This document shows positions 1 through 9,486 of a DNA stretch of 64,000 nucleotides, piece after piece. A program made the translations under genes and the position numbers. The stretch is from Symsagittifera roscoffensis (taxonomy: Eukaryota; Xenacoelomorpha; Acoela; Convolutidae), in NCBI RefSeq assembly GCF_963678635.1, contig NC_087064.1, positions 30,969,932 through 31,033,931 of the forward strand, read 5' to 3'. The notes below the pieces were generated by a model that was given only the letters and a program-made list of their open reading frames with translations, was not told where the DNA came from and ran no database searches. The number at the start of each line of letters is the position of its first letter. Position 1 is the first letter of the stretch.

Positions 1-388
1 ATTAGGTATAAATTTTTTACATAGGGATCATTAGGTATAAATTTTTTACCATAGGGATCATTAGGTATAAATTTTTTACATAGGGATCATTAGGTATAAA
101 AATTTTACATAAGGATCATTAAGTAAAGAAATTTGAAAAAAAAATTTGAAAAAAAAACTGAAAAAAAATTTGAAAAAAAAATTTGAAAAAAAAAATTGAA
201 TAAAAAAATTGAAAAAAAAAATTGAAAAAACTTTTTTTTGGAAATTTTTGGATGAAAAAATTTTTTGGAAAAATTTTTACATAGGGATCATTAGGTATAA
301 ATATTTTACATAGGGATCATTAGGTATAAATATTTTACAAAGGGATCATTAGGTATAAATATTTACATAGGGATCATTAGGTATAATC
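1..388. repeat. 29-base minisatellite split by an A-rich tract
   Basis: About four copies of a 29-base unit (ATTAGGTATAAA, then a T run, then ACATAGGGATC) fill 1-120, and about four more fill 275-388. Between them lies an A-rich tract built of TTGAAAAAAA-type steps. The copies differ by small indels in the T run. There is no coding potential. The array starts at or before the window edge. Confidence 0.85.
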
Positions 389-404
389 TATACCCAATGA
401 TCCC
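370..404. repeat. Inverted repeat closing the minisatellite
   Basis: Two 16-base arms (370-385 and 389-404) are reverse complements with one mismatch and a 3-base spacer. The left arm is the last minisatellite unit, so one unit sits here in inverted orientation. A run of 16 C follows at 416-431. Confidence 0.75.
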
Positions 405-431
405 TGTAGGGATCACCCCCCCCCCCCCCCC

Positions 432-1706
432 GATCCCAGTGTCGTATATCTATACCACTCAGATTCGAGCAATATGATCAAACTTTTAAAAACATCAAAA
501 ACTAATAGTCAGGCCGTGTAACAGAAACGACACTTTGTTTGTTTGAATAATCGAACAACAAGGAGAAACAAAAATGACCGGTTACTGTGCAAGTAGCACA
601 AATGATTCCGACTAGTCTTACAAAAAAAATTTAAAAGTGCTTACTTAAATTGGTGTCGTTTTTTTCTGCATGTTGTGATAAAAATCTAAACAAAAAACTA
701 AAAATAAGGCATATTTGAGAATTATAGTGAAATAAGTCAAATGGAAAACAGTTTTTGAAAAAAATTGACCACAAAAATGAAAAAAAATAAATTGAAAAGT
801 TTCAAAATTTTTTTTTTCAAAATTTTTGAGCAATTTTTTGAATTTTCAAGTTTTTGATTCCCAAAATTGCGCTAAAAAACTCTAAAAACGACCTTACCTA
901 AAACTAACTTAGTTTTTAAGGCTCAAATTAAGCTTGAATAATCTCTTGCAATTACTGAATACCTTACTAATTAGCTTGAAATTAGATCAAAAATCAAAAA
1001 TTCAAACCGTTTTTCTCGGCATTGTCAAAATTTTTTCTAAAATTTTTAATGTCGCTCGAATCACGACTCAAAGGGCTTTAATATAACATTCCACTCAATC
1101 TTGTCTAATGATTATTAGTGGTAGCTGATTTTGCATGAAAAAAAACTAGAACATACCCCAATCCAAAGTTCCTCCCCATTTTCGATGATCGGAACAATAA
1201 CAAAAAATGAAGGATTAAAATGGCTTTCGCGATTTTTTTTCAAGTTTTTTTATATTTGATTTTATTAAAAAACCGCTTTGATTACTTTAACTATGGGAGC
1301 TACTCAGTTAATTGCTTTATTCTTAAGTTTTCTAAGAACTACGTTTGCGATTAGAACGCATTGAAAATTGCATAATTTTTTCAGGACGACAGCTTGTTTA
1401 ACAGATTCCTTGAATCTATTTTGTTGGTTGTCTTGACTGTGGACTCTTGTGTTATATCAATTGAAATTTTCCAAACAACTGTTTTGTATAATGATATAAC
1501 TGTATAACTGTTTTGTATTTTGATGATAATATGCGACTGGAACTTGTTTTCCTCTTAAATTTTCCGGCAATTGACTTTCGTCTCATTTTCTGCCAGCTAA
1601 TTGTGGTGAAATGCAAATAGTGTGCCGTTTTGCCTGTGTAAAATTTTCAAACTATTTTAATTGTGAGCTTTTGACTGCTGTAATCTTAATTTTACGGGTG
1701 GCGTCC
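432..1706. other. No gene seen
   Basis: AT-rich sequence with no long open frame and no recognisable protein or RNA motif on either strand. Short open frames here look like chance. Confidence 0.6.
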
Positions 1707-2105
1707 CTCATGATGGAGTGACCGAATGATTGACTTTGTTTTCAGTCATTTTCAGCCAATCAGAGTCGAGTATTCAAAACTCTCAGAGAAGTTGCAAAAA
1801 TATCGAAAAAAGCGAATAAATTCAGGCCAGTAAAGTTAATGTTGACCGATTGGAAAATAATCAGATAAATGAATTTCTAAATAATGCAAAATCGAAGTCG
1901 GGAATTGGAAAAACCTAAAACCGATTTTTAAGAAAAATAAAAAAAAACATTTATTGTTTATTTGCTCGAAATTTTTGCTGTGCTGCTATATTTCAGTTTC
2001 TGTTATTAATGACTTCGGTTTCGTGCAAAAATCATTTGGCCAAGAGCAACCGTTAACAACCCTCATTGATTAAAAGTTTCCCATCATTCGGTCGCTCCAT
2101 CATGA
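1707..2105. mobile_element. MITE-like element with 24-base terminal inverted repeats
   Basis: CTCATGATGGAGTGACCGAA at 1707 is matched in inverted orientation by TTCGGTCGCTCCATCATGAG ending at 2105, with about one mismatch over 24 bases. The 399-bp interior is non-coding. I cannot define a clean target duplication from the flanks, so the exact ends and the superfamily are open. Confidence 0.6.
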
Positions 2106-2796
2106 GAAAACTCCCAACTTAACCTCTTTTAAGCTAATGATTTTGTTTCTTGAGATCTGATATCGATTCTTTGAAACAGTCTATGAAATCTATTGTAAGA
2201 TAATTTCCTTTTAAAAAATAAAAACCAAGGTACTGCAAATTATACGAAGCTTTGTTTTTTGTTGCGTTCGCTTTTAGGCCGTTTCTACCGAGTGCTTCAT
2301 TGCCATCTAATCTGATTGCTAATATGATGAAGGTAAAAAAAAAACAGCGCAAAAGACATCAACTTGGGTCTTATGCACTAAACGGCCCAAAATCAATTTT
2401 TCTACATCGTAAGCTGGAAATTATGCGATCAAATTTGATTGGGTAATTTTAGCCAATCAAATTCAAGTTATACGGTCAGGCATTCTGATCAACTTTTCTA
2501 GCAGATAAAGTATTAGCCGAAATTGGCGAAAAGGTGGAACTTTTTGTTAAATTATCAAACTTATTTTGAGTCACTTGTGAAACCTTGCCCAGACAAGCAA
2601 AATTCAGTAAAATGGCTCGACAAAACAAAATTCGGATCTACTTAACAATCTCCAGCCCTTTCAAGAAAGGGGGGGATTGTTAAGTAGATCAAACTGGTCG
2701 ATTTTTCGACCAATCAGAATGCAGCAAAATTAGAATTCTCAATAGAAAGCTCAGTGCTGTTTTACTGTATTTATTTATAGGGGTGGAGATTCTTAA
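2106..2796. repeat. Older inverted-repeat DNA 5' of the giant retroelement
   Basis: This flank holds a perfect 16-base inverted pair (2635-2650 and 2675-2690, GATCTACTTAACAATC) around a C/G-rich loop. Parts near 2350-2460 resemble, in inverted orientation, the sequence 3' of the giant element at 21790-21890. The motif GGAGATT-TTAAGTAG lies directly against the insertion at 2784-2800 and recurs at 21692-21710. I read it as an older foldback-type repeat that the retroelement entered. No gene is visible. Confidence 0.5.
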
Positions 2797-2800
2797 GTAG
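2797..2800. other. Target-site duplication, 5' copy (GTAG)
   Basis: GTAG directly precedes the 5' LTR and is repeated directly after the 3' LTR at 21679-21682. A 4-base duplication fits Ty3-type integrases. Confidence 0.8.
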
Positions 2801-3210
2801 TGGAACCTGATCTAAACTACATTTGATGATTGGATAAATTAGATATTTTACCACTGTAAAGTATTTAATATTAACCAATCATGATCCATCTAACTAACAA
2901 CCCACTTATTTGTAAGTGCTGGAATTACTTGTAATTTCAGCACCAGAGAGATTTGAATTTAACTTAGAAATTAGTTGACTCTCCAAGAAGACTTCAGCAG
3001 CCGCAATAAACCAGTATACCCTAGATCTATTGAGCCTAGCAGAGACTAGTTAAACACCCTGAGACTAGATAGTATAAGAGTAAGATTAGGATCGGTATTA
3101 GACTAAGAAGTTGCACGAATCTATCCGGCCGAAAATAAGATAGCGTGACGAGCAGACGGTGTACCCTATCCGAAATTACTCTATGAGTTAACCACCTCGG
3201 TTCTAACTCA
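2801..3210 (+). repeat. 5' LTR of the giant retroelement
   Basis: 410 bp, starting TGGAACCTGATC and ending TTCTAACTCA. It matches 21269-21678 except near 2823 (G here, T there) and near 3135 (A here, T there). It should hold promoter and polyadenylation signals, though I cannot place them exactly. The 3' part (ACGAATCTATCCGGCCGAAA and surroundings) is shared with the 358-bp LTRs at 29.4, 32.35 and 35.3 kb. Confidence 0.95.
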
Positions 3211-3212
3211 TC

Positions 3213-3229
3213 TGGTGCGACCATAAGTC
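3213..3229 (+). promoter_or_regulatory. Primer-binding site
   Basis: TGGTGCGACCATAAGTC begins two bases after the LTR. The leading TGG would pair with the CCA end of a tRNA whose 3' end reads GTCGCACCA. I cannot name the tRNA. The related LTRs in this window are followed at the same spacing by TGGTGCGATCAACGAG, so the first nine bases or so are conserved. Confidence 0.8.
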
Positions 3230-4458
3230 TCGAACAAGACCTTAATAGCTTAGAATTAACCAAAAATAGATTAGAAATTAGACAAAACATTTTTAAAATG
3301 TTACACGACGATAATTTAATCGAAATGTCTCTACGACTCAATAGATCAAAGCCAATATTCCGAACGATAAGAGAACTACCCAGAATTGGAAGAAGACCTT
3401 GAACCAGAGACGACATACGACAAAGTAGAAACTTACCAAATAGTTATATGATAGTACGGCAAAAGCCAACACAAACTTTTATATTTAGAATCTTATTAGC
3501 AATGAATTTAGATTTTCATTTGCAAACTTAAATCTTGAAGTCAATCTTCATGATCATTCCAGGCGCTAAACAAAATATTAATATACAATAACGATTGATA
3601 AAAAGATCCCAGATCGTTCTCCTAAAATTCTGCAGTATTCTATAAAACATATTTGGAAAATATTTATTGAAAATCAAAACAAAAATTAGTAGCATGACAG
3701 TAAACTGTTAGTAATTATAAGTTATCCAATTGTCCCAGCTTCATCACCTAAAACATAACAGCAATCATAAACTCACTAATATCATTAAAACACTAAATCT
3801 TTTCCTTAAACAAATTTAAACCATTTAAAACTTAAATTCACTTAATTTTCAAATCAGATCATCAAGGCTTATCCTTGGATCTTAATTCAATTTCTATTCA
3901 GTTAAAATTTAAACTTGATCATCAAGGCCTACCCTTGGATCAAAAAGAACAATTTTGTTCTCCCCCACCCACTTAGCTAGTGTCTAACGACCTCAAACGT
4001 TGATTCACTATCCAACCCTTTCAAAAAACCCAAGACTAATAGAAATTTTTCAACAAAACTAACCATTCAAATTAGGATAAACAGTGAAAAACTTCGGTTA
4101 TTCATCCTTCACTTGAATCCTCCTCTTATCAAGACCCAGGATAAATCGTAGACTTAGTAAGTTTAAAATAGTATCTAACGAACTACTCGCGTTCTAATTA
4201 TACCTGAACCTTGTGGATCGATTTACTATTCTCCAACCCTTGAACACAATCACTACCCCTAAGTAAGATTATGTAATTTAACTTCTTAGCTTATACTAGC
4301 CACGAGAAAGTAAAAATCATTCTTCGGAATCGATATACTTTTCTCTCCAACCCTGAACAAATAGACCCAGGTTAAGCTAACCAAAAAATCGTAAGGACTA
4401 ACAATTTAAGAAAATAGAAATCATCTAACAACTTTTTGCATCCATCATCCTAAACCTT
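3230..4458 (+). other. Untranslated leader with repeated modules
   Basis: 1.2 kb without a long ORF. GATCATCAAGG, a few bases, then CCTTGGATC occurs twice (3856-3880 and 3917-3941), and each copy can fold on itself. A looser module ending in CTCCAACCC or TCCAACCC recurs near 4011, 4232 and 4350. It could hold dimerisation/packaging signals or splice donors, which is inference. Confidence 0.5.
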
Positions 4459-4926
4459 ATGTCATTTAAAAATCTAGGAAACAAACAAACAATCGTTTTG
4501 CACAACGTTGAAATAGAAAACAAAAAATACGACCTTGTAATCACACCTCACACACAAACAGTTGGATATATTAGAACAAAACGACAAACACTAAAAAGAA
4601 AAATAATAACTAAACAAAGACAAATAACACGAAAAAGATTTTCCAAAAATAGAAACGCATTTTCAGAATCAGAAGCCAGCAATTTAGACGAACTCTATAA
4701 ATTAAAAGAATCTATAGATCAAAATTGCCCCATACACGATCAATTATATTTTTCTGACTCAGAAACAACTTCAAATTCATCAAAAAGAGGAAAAAGACGA
4801 ATAAAAAAGCAATATAAACACAAACCAGTACATTTATACAACTGGAATCAACCAATTAGACACATCGATAATTACCTATTAACAGTCATTAAACGAAAAA
4901 ATGAGCCAAACACACACTCCAAGTGA
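4459..4926 (+). CDS. ORF A: small basic protein ahead of gag
   Basis: 155 codons from an ATG. The middle (residues about 38-65) is very rich in Lys and Arg, followed by an acidic Ser-rich stretch and a second basic cluster (SSKRGKRRIKKQYKHK). No signal peptide or membrane segment is visible. It is the first ORF after the leader, and its last 26 bases overlap ORF B in another frame. The basic clusters suggest RNA binding or nuclear import, but I recognise no domain. An accessory or regulatory role, by analogy with small basic proteins of complex retroviruses, is speculation. Confidence 0.65.
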   Translation: MSFKNLGNKQTIVLHNVEIENKKYDLVITPHTQTVGYIRTKRQTLKRKIITKQRQITRKRFSKNRNAFSESEASNLDELYKLKESIDQNCPIHDQLYFSDSETTSNSSKRGKRRIKKQYKHKPVHLYNWNQPIRHIDNYLLTVIKRKNEPNTHSK

Positions 4927-6655
4927 AGATAGTCCAGATGATGACGATATCTTCCCCTTCCTCGTAGATGCACCCACTGATAGAGGACAGCATATACTTT
5001 GCAAGAATTTACTACTAAATTTATTTGAACCCGGAATCAGCCCATGTAAAGCAGAGTTCCCCGATGTAAAGATCAAAAGACAAATTATTGATCACTATCT
5101 GAAAGATATATGTAATTTGACACAACACTACGGAATCTACACCATAGAATTCACCTCACCAAACCCGAATCACCGCAAATATGTAATTCAAACAGACGAC
5201 CTTGATTTAGAATTTTCAAAAGTATTCTCAGAATATATAAAAAGCATACAATATCATAACTCACAAAGAGCAAACTCCATATTTACTAATGAAGTTTTTG
5301 CAATAATATATAGTTATATCTCAATATTAGAAAACGAAATCCCAATCTCAAATGTCTCACCGACAGAGACATCCAAACATATAAAGGTACGACATGAAAT
5401 CACACTATTTTCAACTTTTCTACATATAATTAAAGAAAATTTCACCAAAGATGATGTTTCACAACATACAAAACATGACTTACAAAAAATTTTGGCATGG
5501 TTTATAATAGATTATTTCACACATAATATAGATTTATTTTCACAAGCAAGAAAAAATTTTAGACCTCAAAATTCAAACGATGATACCGCCATCACAGAAC
5601 AGTCAGACTTCGTTTGGGACCCCGAATGGTCTCATTATGCATTTATAAATATCCCACAATCAATTGCAAGCCAAGCAATAAGTACAATATCTTATATAAG
5701 AGATTATGTAAGAGTAGTCTCATTAACCATTGACGCAACACCATTAAACTACAATACATTTTTACCTGATACTCGAAATAACAGTTTAAATTCGACCGTC
5801 ATACACAATGAAAACCTTAATGGAACTAGAAATCTCACTCAACAAGATATTCAGACACCATCACACTTCATAAATGAAGAAATTGTCCAAACAACAACAA
5901 CTACACAACAAAGTATTTCACCAATACGTCCAAATTTAACAACACCAAGAAATACAAACACTTCGCTAGCACAGGTAACCTTACAATCAACCGTTAAACC
6001 TTCGGTTGCTCCAAAATATTCACAAATGGATTACCAAACATATAGACCCATGACAATACCGTCAAAAACACGCAGAACATTCACAAGAAACAATTTTGCG
6101 GAACATAATTATAATTATACACATTCATCAAAAACAAACTATCCTCCACGAAATAATAATAATAATCAAATCAGATCTCGATATTGGAATAATCCAATGG
6201 CAACAACCAATTCAGTAAATTTTCAAGCTAATCCACATCCTCCACAGGATCATAGTGAAAATTACCCATTCTTTCAACAGAATAAAAATAAAAAACAAGC
6301 ACCTCATCAAACGGATTACCTATCCTCTGATGATGATCATTTACAACCAGATATATTTGCACCATATACCCAAGAATATCGCGGACAAGGAATGCAGAAA
6401 CCATATACACATCATAGAAATTTTTCTCCACACCAGATAGATACACAAAATCAACAACCAATACAAATGCAAAACCCAATTAATACACAATCTTTTCAAC
6501 CAATTCAGCCACAAAACCCAATGATTACACACTCATATCAACCAACACAAATGCAAAATGAAATACCACTTCCATATTATCTTCAACAACACGAAATAAC
6601 AAAAAATCAACTTTCTAATTTTTCACAAATGCCAAATGCAGCAGAATCATTATAA
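4901..6655 (+). CDS. ORF B: pre-gag protein, possible N-terminal Gag part
   Basis: 584 codons. The N-terminus is acidic (DSPDDDDIF). Residues about 20-290 look globular and partly helical. From about residue 300 the protein is Gln/Asn/Pro/Thr-rich and low in complexity, with repeated QPIQMQNP-like steps near 490-560. It ends in TAA at 6653-6655, and the gag ATG follows immediately in the same frame. In the decayed relative at 37.9 kb the matching junction codon is CAA, so there the two frames are continuous. I infer that ORF B is the N-terminal part of a long Gag precursor, either joined by stop-codon readthrough or split off in this copy. No family match is recognised. Confidence 0.75.
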   Translation: MSQTHTPSEDSPDDDDIFPFLVDAPTDRGQHILCKNLLLNLFEPGISPCKAEFPDVKIKRQIIDHYLKDICNLTQHYGIYTIEFTSPNPNHRKYVIQTDDLDLEFSKVFSEYIKSIQYHNSQRANSIFTNEVFAIIYSYISILENEIPISNVSPTETSKHIKVRHEITLFSTFLHIIKENFTKDDVSQHTKHDLQKILAWFIIDYFTHNIDLFSQARKNFRPQNSNDDTAITEQSDFVWDPEWSHYAFINIPQSIASQAISTISYIRDYVRVVSLTIDATPLNYNTFLPDTRNNSLNSTVIHNENLNGTRNLTQQDIQTPSHFINEEIVQTTTTTQQSISPIRPNLTTPRNTNTSLAQVTLQSTVKPSVAPKYSQMDYQTYRPMTIPSKTRRTFTRNNFAEHNYNYTHSSKTNYPPRNNNNNQIRSRYWNNPMATTNSVNFQANPHPPQDHSENYPFFQQNKNKKQAPHQTDYLSSDDDHLQPDIFAPYTQEYRGQGMQKPYTHHRNFSPHQIDTQNQQPIQMQNPINTQSFQPIQPQNPMITHSYQPTQMQNEIPLPYYLQQHEITKNQLSNFSQMPNAAESL

Positions 6656-9484
6656 ATGACAATGAATCCATACCTTATGGGTGGATCATCAATAACATCA
6701 AACAAACCATTAATGGTATTCACAGGAACAGACCCTGAATATTCTGTAGAAGATTATTTAAATGCAGTAACAGCAAATTTAATTTTAAATATAGGACCTG
6801 AACCAATTAATACGCCACTACATCAAAACTGGATACATCGACGCACAGCGTTGATACAGACAACCCTAGACGGCGCAGCCCAAAAATGGTTTTCAGTATT
6901 GCCTATAGAAATAAAATCAAATTGGAAGAGATTTACACAAGAATTTTCAAAAATGTTTGACTCCGAAAGAAATAAACAACAACAAAGAGTTTTATGTAAT
7001 GAAATTCGCAGATTACCAAATGAAACCATCAAACAATTAGCAGTACGTATCGAAACACTAGTTCGAAAAGCATATTCATTAAATACACACGATTATAAAA
7101 ACACAAAAATGACAGAAATCTTAATGATGACCTTAACACCTCAATTAAGGAAAATAGCAATAAAAAAGAGAGCATCCCATCCCTCCTCAATTCGAGAGCC
7201 CGATTTAGATTTTCGAAAACTAGTAGACAAGCTAGAGCAAGCGGAAATCACAATGAAACTTGAAGAAACAGAAAATCTGAAATTACAATATGTTAATCGA
7301 ATTGAAACAAATACCACAAATATCAATAATATACAGGATTCAGATACAGAACTCGTTGAAAAAATCACTGAAATACTCAATATTTATGAAAAACACCCAA
7401 ACTTTAAAGGCAAACCATCTTTCAAAAAATGGTGTAATTATTGCCGACGATACGGACATAGTATTTCCGAATGTAGACAAAAACAACAGGACAATCAAAA
7501 CAAACCTCAAAAATATAAAGAACCGAATAAATCATTCTATCAATACATGAAGAAAGATAAAAATCTACCGAACAAAAATGTATACAGCAACAACAGTTCA
7601 GGAAAACCACTACCGAACAATACCAAGTACACGAGAAATCAATCACCATATAACTCAAGTTATAGAGGAAGATCACCAGAACGAAGAAATACACAAAATT
7701 CGTCACAAAATCATTATAATAGACCAAATAGTCGAAATAACTACTCCAGATCAAATTCAAATACAACACAATTTGTTTCTAGATCTAATTCCCAATCAAG
7801 AAATAATTACTATCCAAACAATCAATCACGAAACTCATCATACAATAGAAATAGAAACTACTCCAATAATCGGAATAGAAGTTATTCAAACAACCGAAAC
7901 CAGAATTACCCGAACAATCGATCAAGGAATAACTCATATAATAGATCAAACTATAACAGACCAACCAATAATTATCAAAACAGATCACGAAATAATTCAC
8001 AAAATCGACATTCAAGTTATAATAATCGTTATAGAAATTATTCCCAATCACCACACAGGAATAATAACCATTATAATAATTCTAACAATCGCCACAGAAG
8101 TAGTACACCTAAACATCAAAGAAATATTAATCAAGTACAATCAAACCCAGAAACAACATCAGACCCCCCAGGTATTGATGACACAGGAAATAACGAACTA
8201 CAACTAAATCAAATAAACTGTGAATCATCAGATTCAGAAAGTGATACAGAAAACACTACCTCCATAAATATGATAGCAATCAAAAATGACTACGAACCTA
8301 TTATATATGAACAACCTTTTTCATCACATATATACGAAAATCAATTAGAACTCCTTCACAATTATTATATTGAACCCATCCATTCTACACAAACGGCACA
8401 AGAAACTAACGAAATTAACACTACAAATCAATCCAATGAAAATAATAAAACAAAATGCTTGAATACAAATCACATCTATCAAAATATACAAAAAGAACAA
8501 CCCAAAGAAAAAATTTGGACAATACCATTTCTTTTAGAAAGTCCAAGAAGCAAAGAATTTCAACCACCAGATCTTGAAATTGATTTTTTAATTGATTCAG
8601 GAGCGGAATCAAACATAATAAACATTCCCACATGGAATGAGATAAAATCACTACACCCAAAGCTAACGCCCCTTGAAACATCCAGTAAACTAGCAACAGC
8701 ACAAGGATCAACATTAGTAAACTATGGAAAAATTCAATTATTTCTTCTCCCCACAAGAACAATAGAACAAAATAAAATTTTAAATAAACCATTTAAACAA
8801 ATATTCCATATCACTGATATTAAACACAATATCATTGGAATACCATTTATCTCTAAATATATACCAACAATCAACATTTTGAATAGTAAAATACTAATCA
8901 AAGATAAATACACAAAAACAAAAGACACATCCCTAACATTTTTTCAAAGATTAAATAAACAACCACCATTCTTTTCAAAATTTTATCCGATATATAATCA
9001 ACAAAGAAAACACCTGAAACCACTATCAGGAAACATATATAATTTTTCAATAAAACAAGTTCACCAATATGATAAAAAACAAAACAAACAACAGCTCTAT
9101 ATGTCAGATTTTGAATTCAAACCTATCCATAAGTTTTTCAAAATCACAATTTCATCCATAAAACATTTGAAAAACTCGAATTCAGATATTATTTCTCTAC
9201 ATGTATACAACAATACACCCTATCAAGTAACATTACCTTTAGGACTTTTAGGCTATTGCGAAACCAACGCTACGATATCACCAATACATGAAAAAGCATA
9301 CCGCGTAAATAATATACTCCAATTATTAGATATTTGTCAATCTACAATTCTTAATGAAGAATTATCCATAAATAATATAATAAGTAATGAAAAAAGAAAT
9401 ACAGATTATTTCACAAAAACTCCATATTTCAAACCTACATTCAACATAAGTAAGTCTACACAGAGACTCAACAGAAGTTTTTAA
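6656..9484 (+). CDS. gag: Gag-protease polyprotein
   Basis: 942 codons. Residues about 15-205 fit the Ty3-type retrotransposon Gag/capsid domain (GAAQKWF, a W..F...F core, then helices up to about 205). A CCHC zinc knuckle starts at Cys260 (CNYCRRYGHSISEC, spacing C-x2-C-x4-H-x4-C). Residues about 330-500 are Asn/Arg/Ser/Tyr-rich and probably bind RNA. A retropepsin-type aspartic protease follows, with catalytic Asp647 in DSGAES and a flap/ILG-like IIGIPF about 100 residues later. The tail, about 170 residues, resembles the linker that precedes RT in Ty3 elements. Reverse transcriptase starts 2 bases after the stop in the -1 frame. A run of five T (9478-9482) spans the stop. Confidence 0.93.
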   Translation: MTMNPYLMGGSSITSNKPLMVFTGTDPEYSVEDYLNAVTANLILNIGPEPINTPLHQNWIHRRTALIQTTLDGAAQKWFSVLPIEIKSNWKRFTQEFSKMFDSERNKQQQRVLCNEIRRLPNETIKQLAVRIETLVRKAYSLNTHDYKNTKMTEILMMTLTPQLRKIAIKKRASHPSSIREPDLDFRKLVDKLEQAEITMKLEETENLKLQYVNRIETNTTNINNIQDSDTELVEKITEILNIYEKHPNFKGKPSFKKWCNYCRRYGHSISECRQKQQDNQNKPQKYKEPNKSFYQYMKKDKNLPNKNVYSNNSSGKPLPNNTKYTRNQSPYNSSYRGRSPERRNTQNSSQNHYNRPNSRNNYSRSNSNTTQFVSRSNSQSRNNYYPNNQSRNSSYNRNRNYSNNRNRSYSNNRNQNYPNNRSRNNSYNRSNYNRPTNNYQNRSRNNSQNRHSSYNNRYRNYSQSPHRNNNHYNNSNNRHRSSTPKHQRNINQVQSNPETTSDPPGIDDTGNNELQLNQINCESSDSESDTENTTSINMIAIKNDYEPIIYEQPFSSHIYENQLELLHNYYIEPIHSTQTAQETNEINTTNQSNENNKTKCLNTNHIYQNIQKEQPKEKIWTIPFLLESPRSKEFQPPDLEIDFLIDSGAESNIINIPTWNEIKSLHPKLTPLETSSKLATAQGSTLVNYGKIQLFLLPTRTIEQNKILNKPFKQIFHITDIKHNIIGIPFISKYIPTINILNSKILIKDKYTKTKDTSLTFFQRLNKQPPFFSKFYPIYNQQRKHLKPLSGNIYNFSIKQVHQYDKKQNKQQLYMSDFEFKPIHKFFKITISSIKHLKNSNSDIISLHVYNNTPYQVTLPLGLLGYCETNATISPIHEKAYRVNNILQLLDICQSTILNEELSINNIISNEKRNTDYFTKTPYFKPTFNISKSTQRLNRSF

Positions 9485-9486
9485 CA

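Noticed and set aside
3036-3416. Minus-strand ORF across the 5' LTR edge
   Set aside because: It spans the LTR end and primer site and has no family match; chance frame.
7422-8054. Long frames antisense to or shifted from the Asn/Arg-rich part of gag
   Set aside because: Low-complexity codon repeats leave other frames open; no independent start context or homology.
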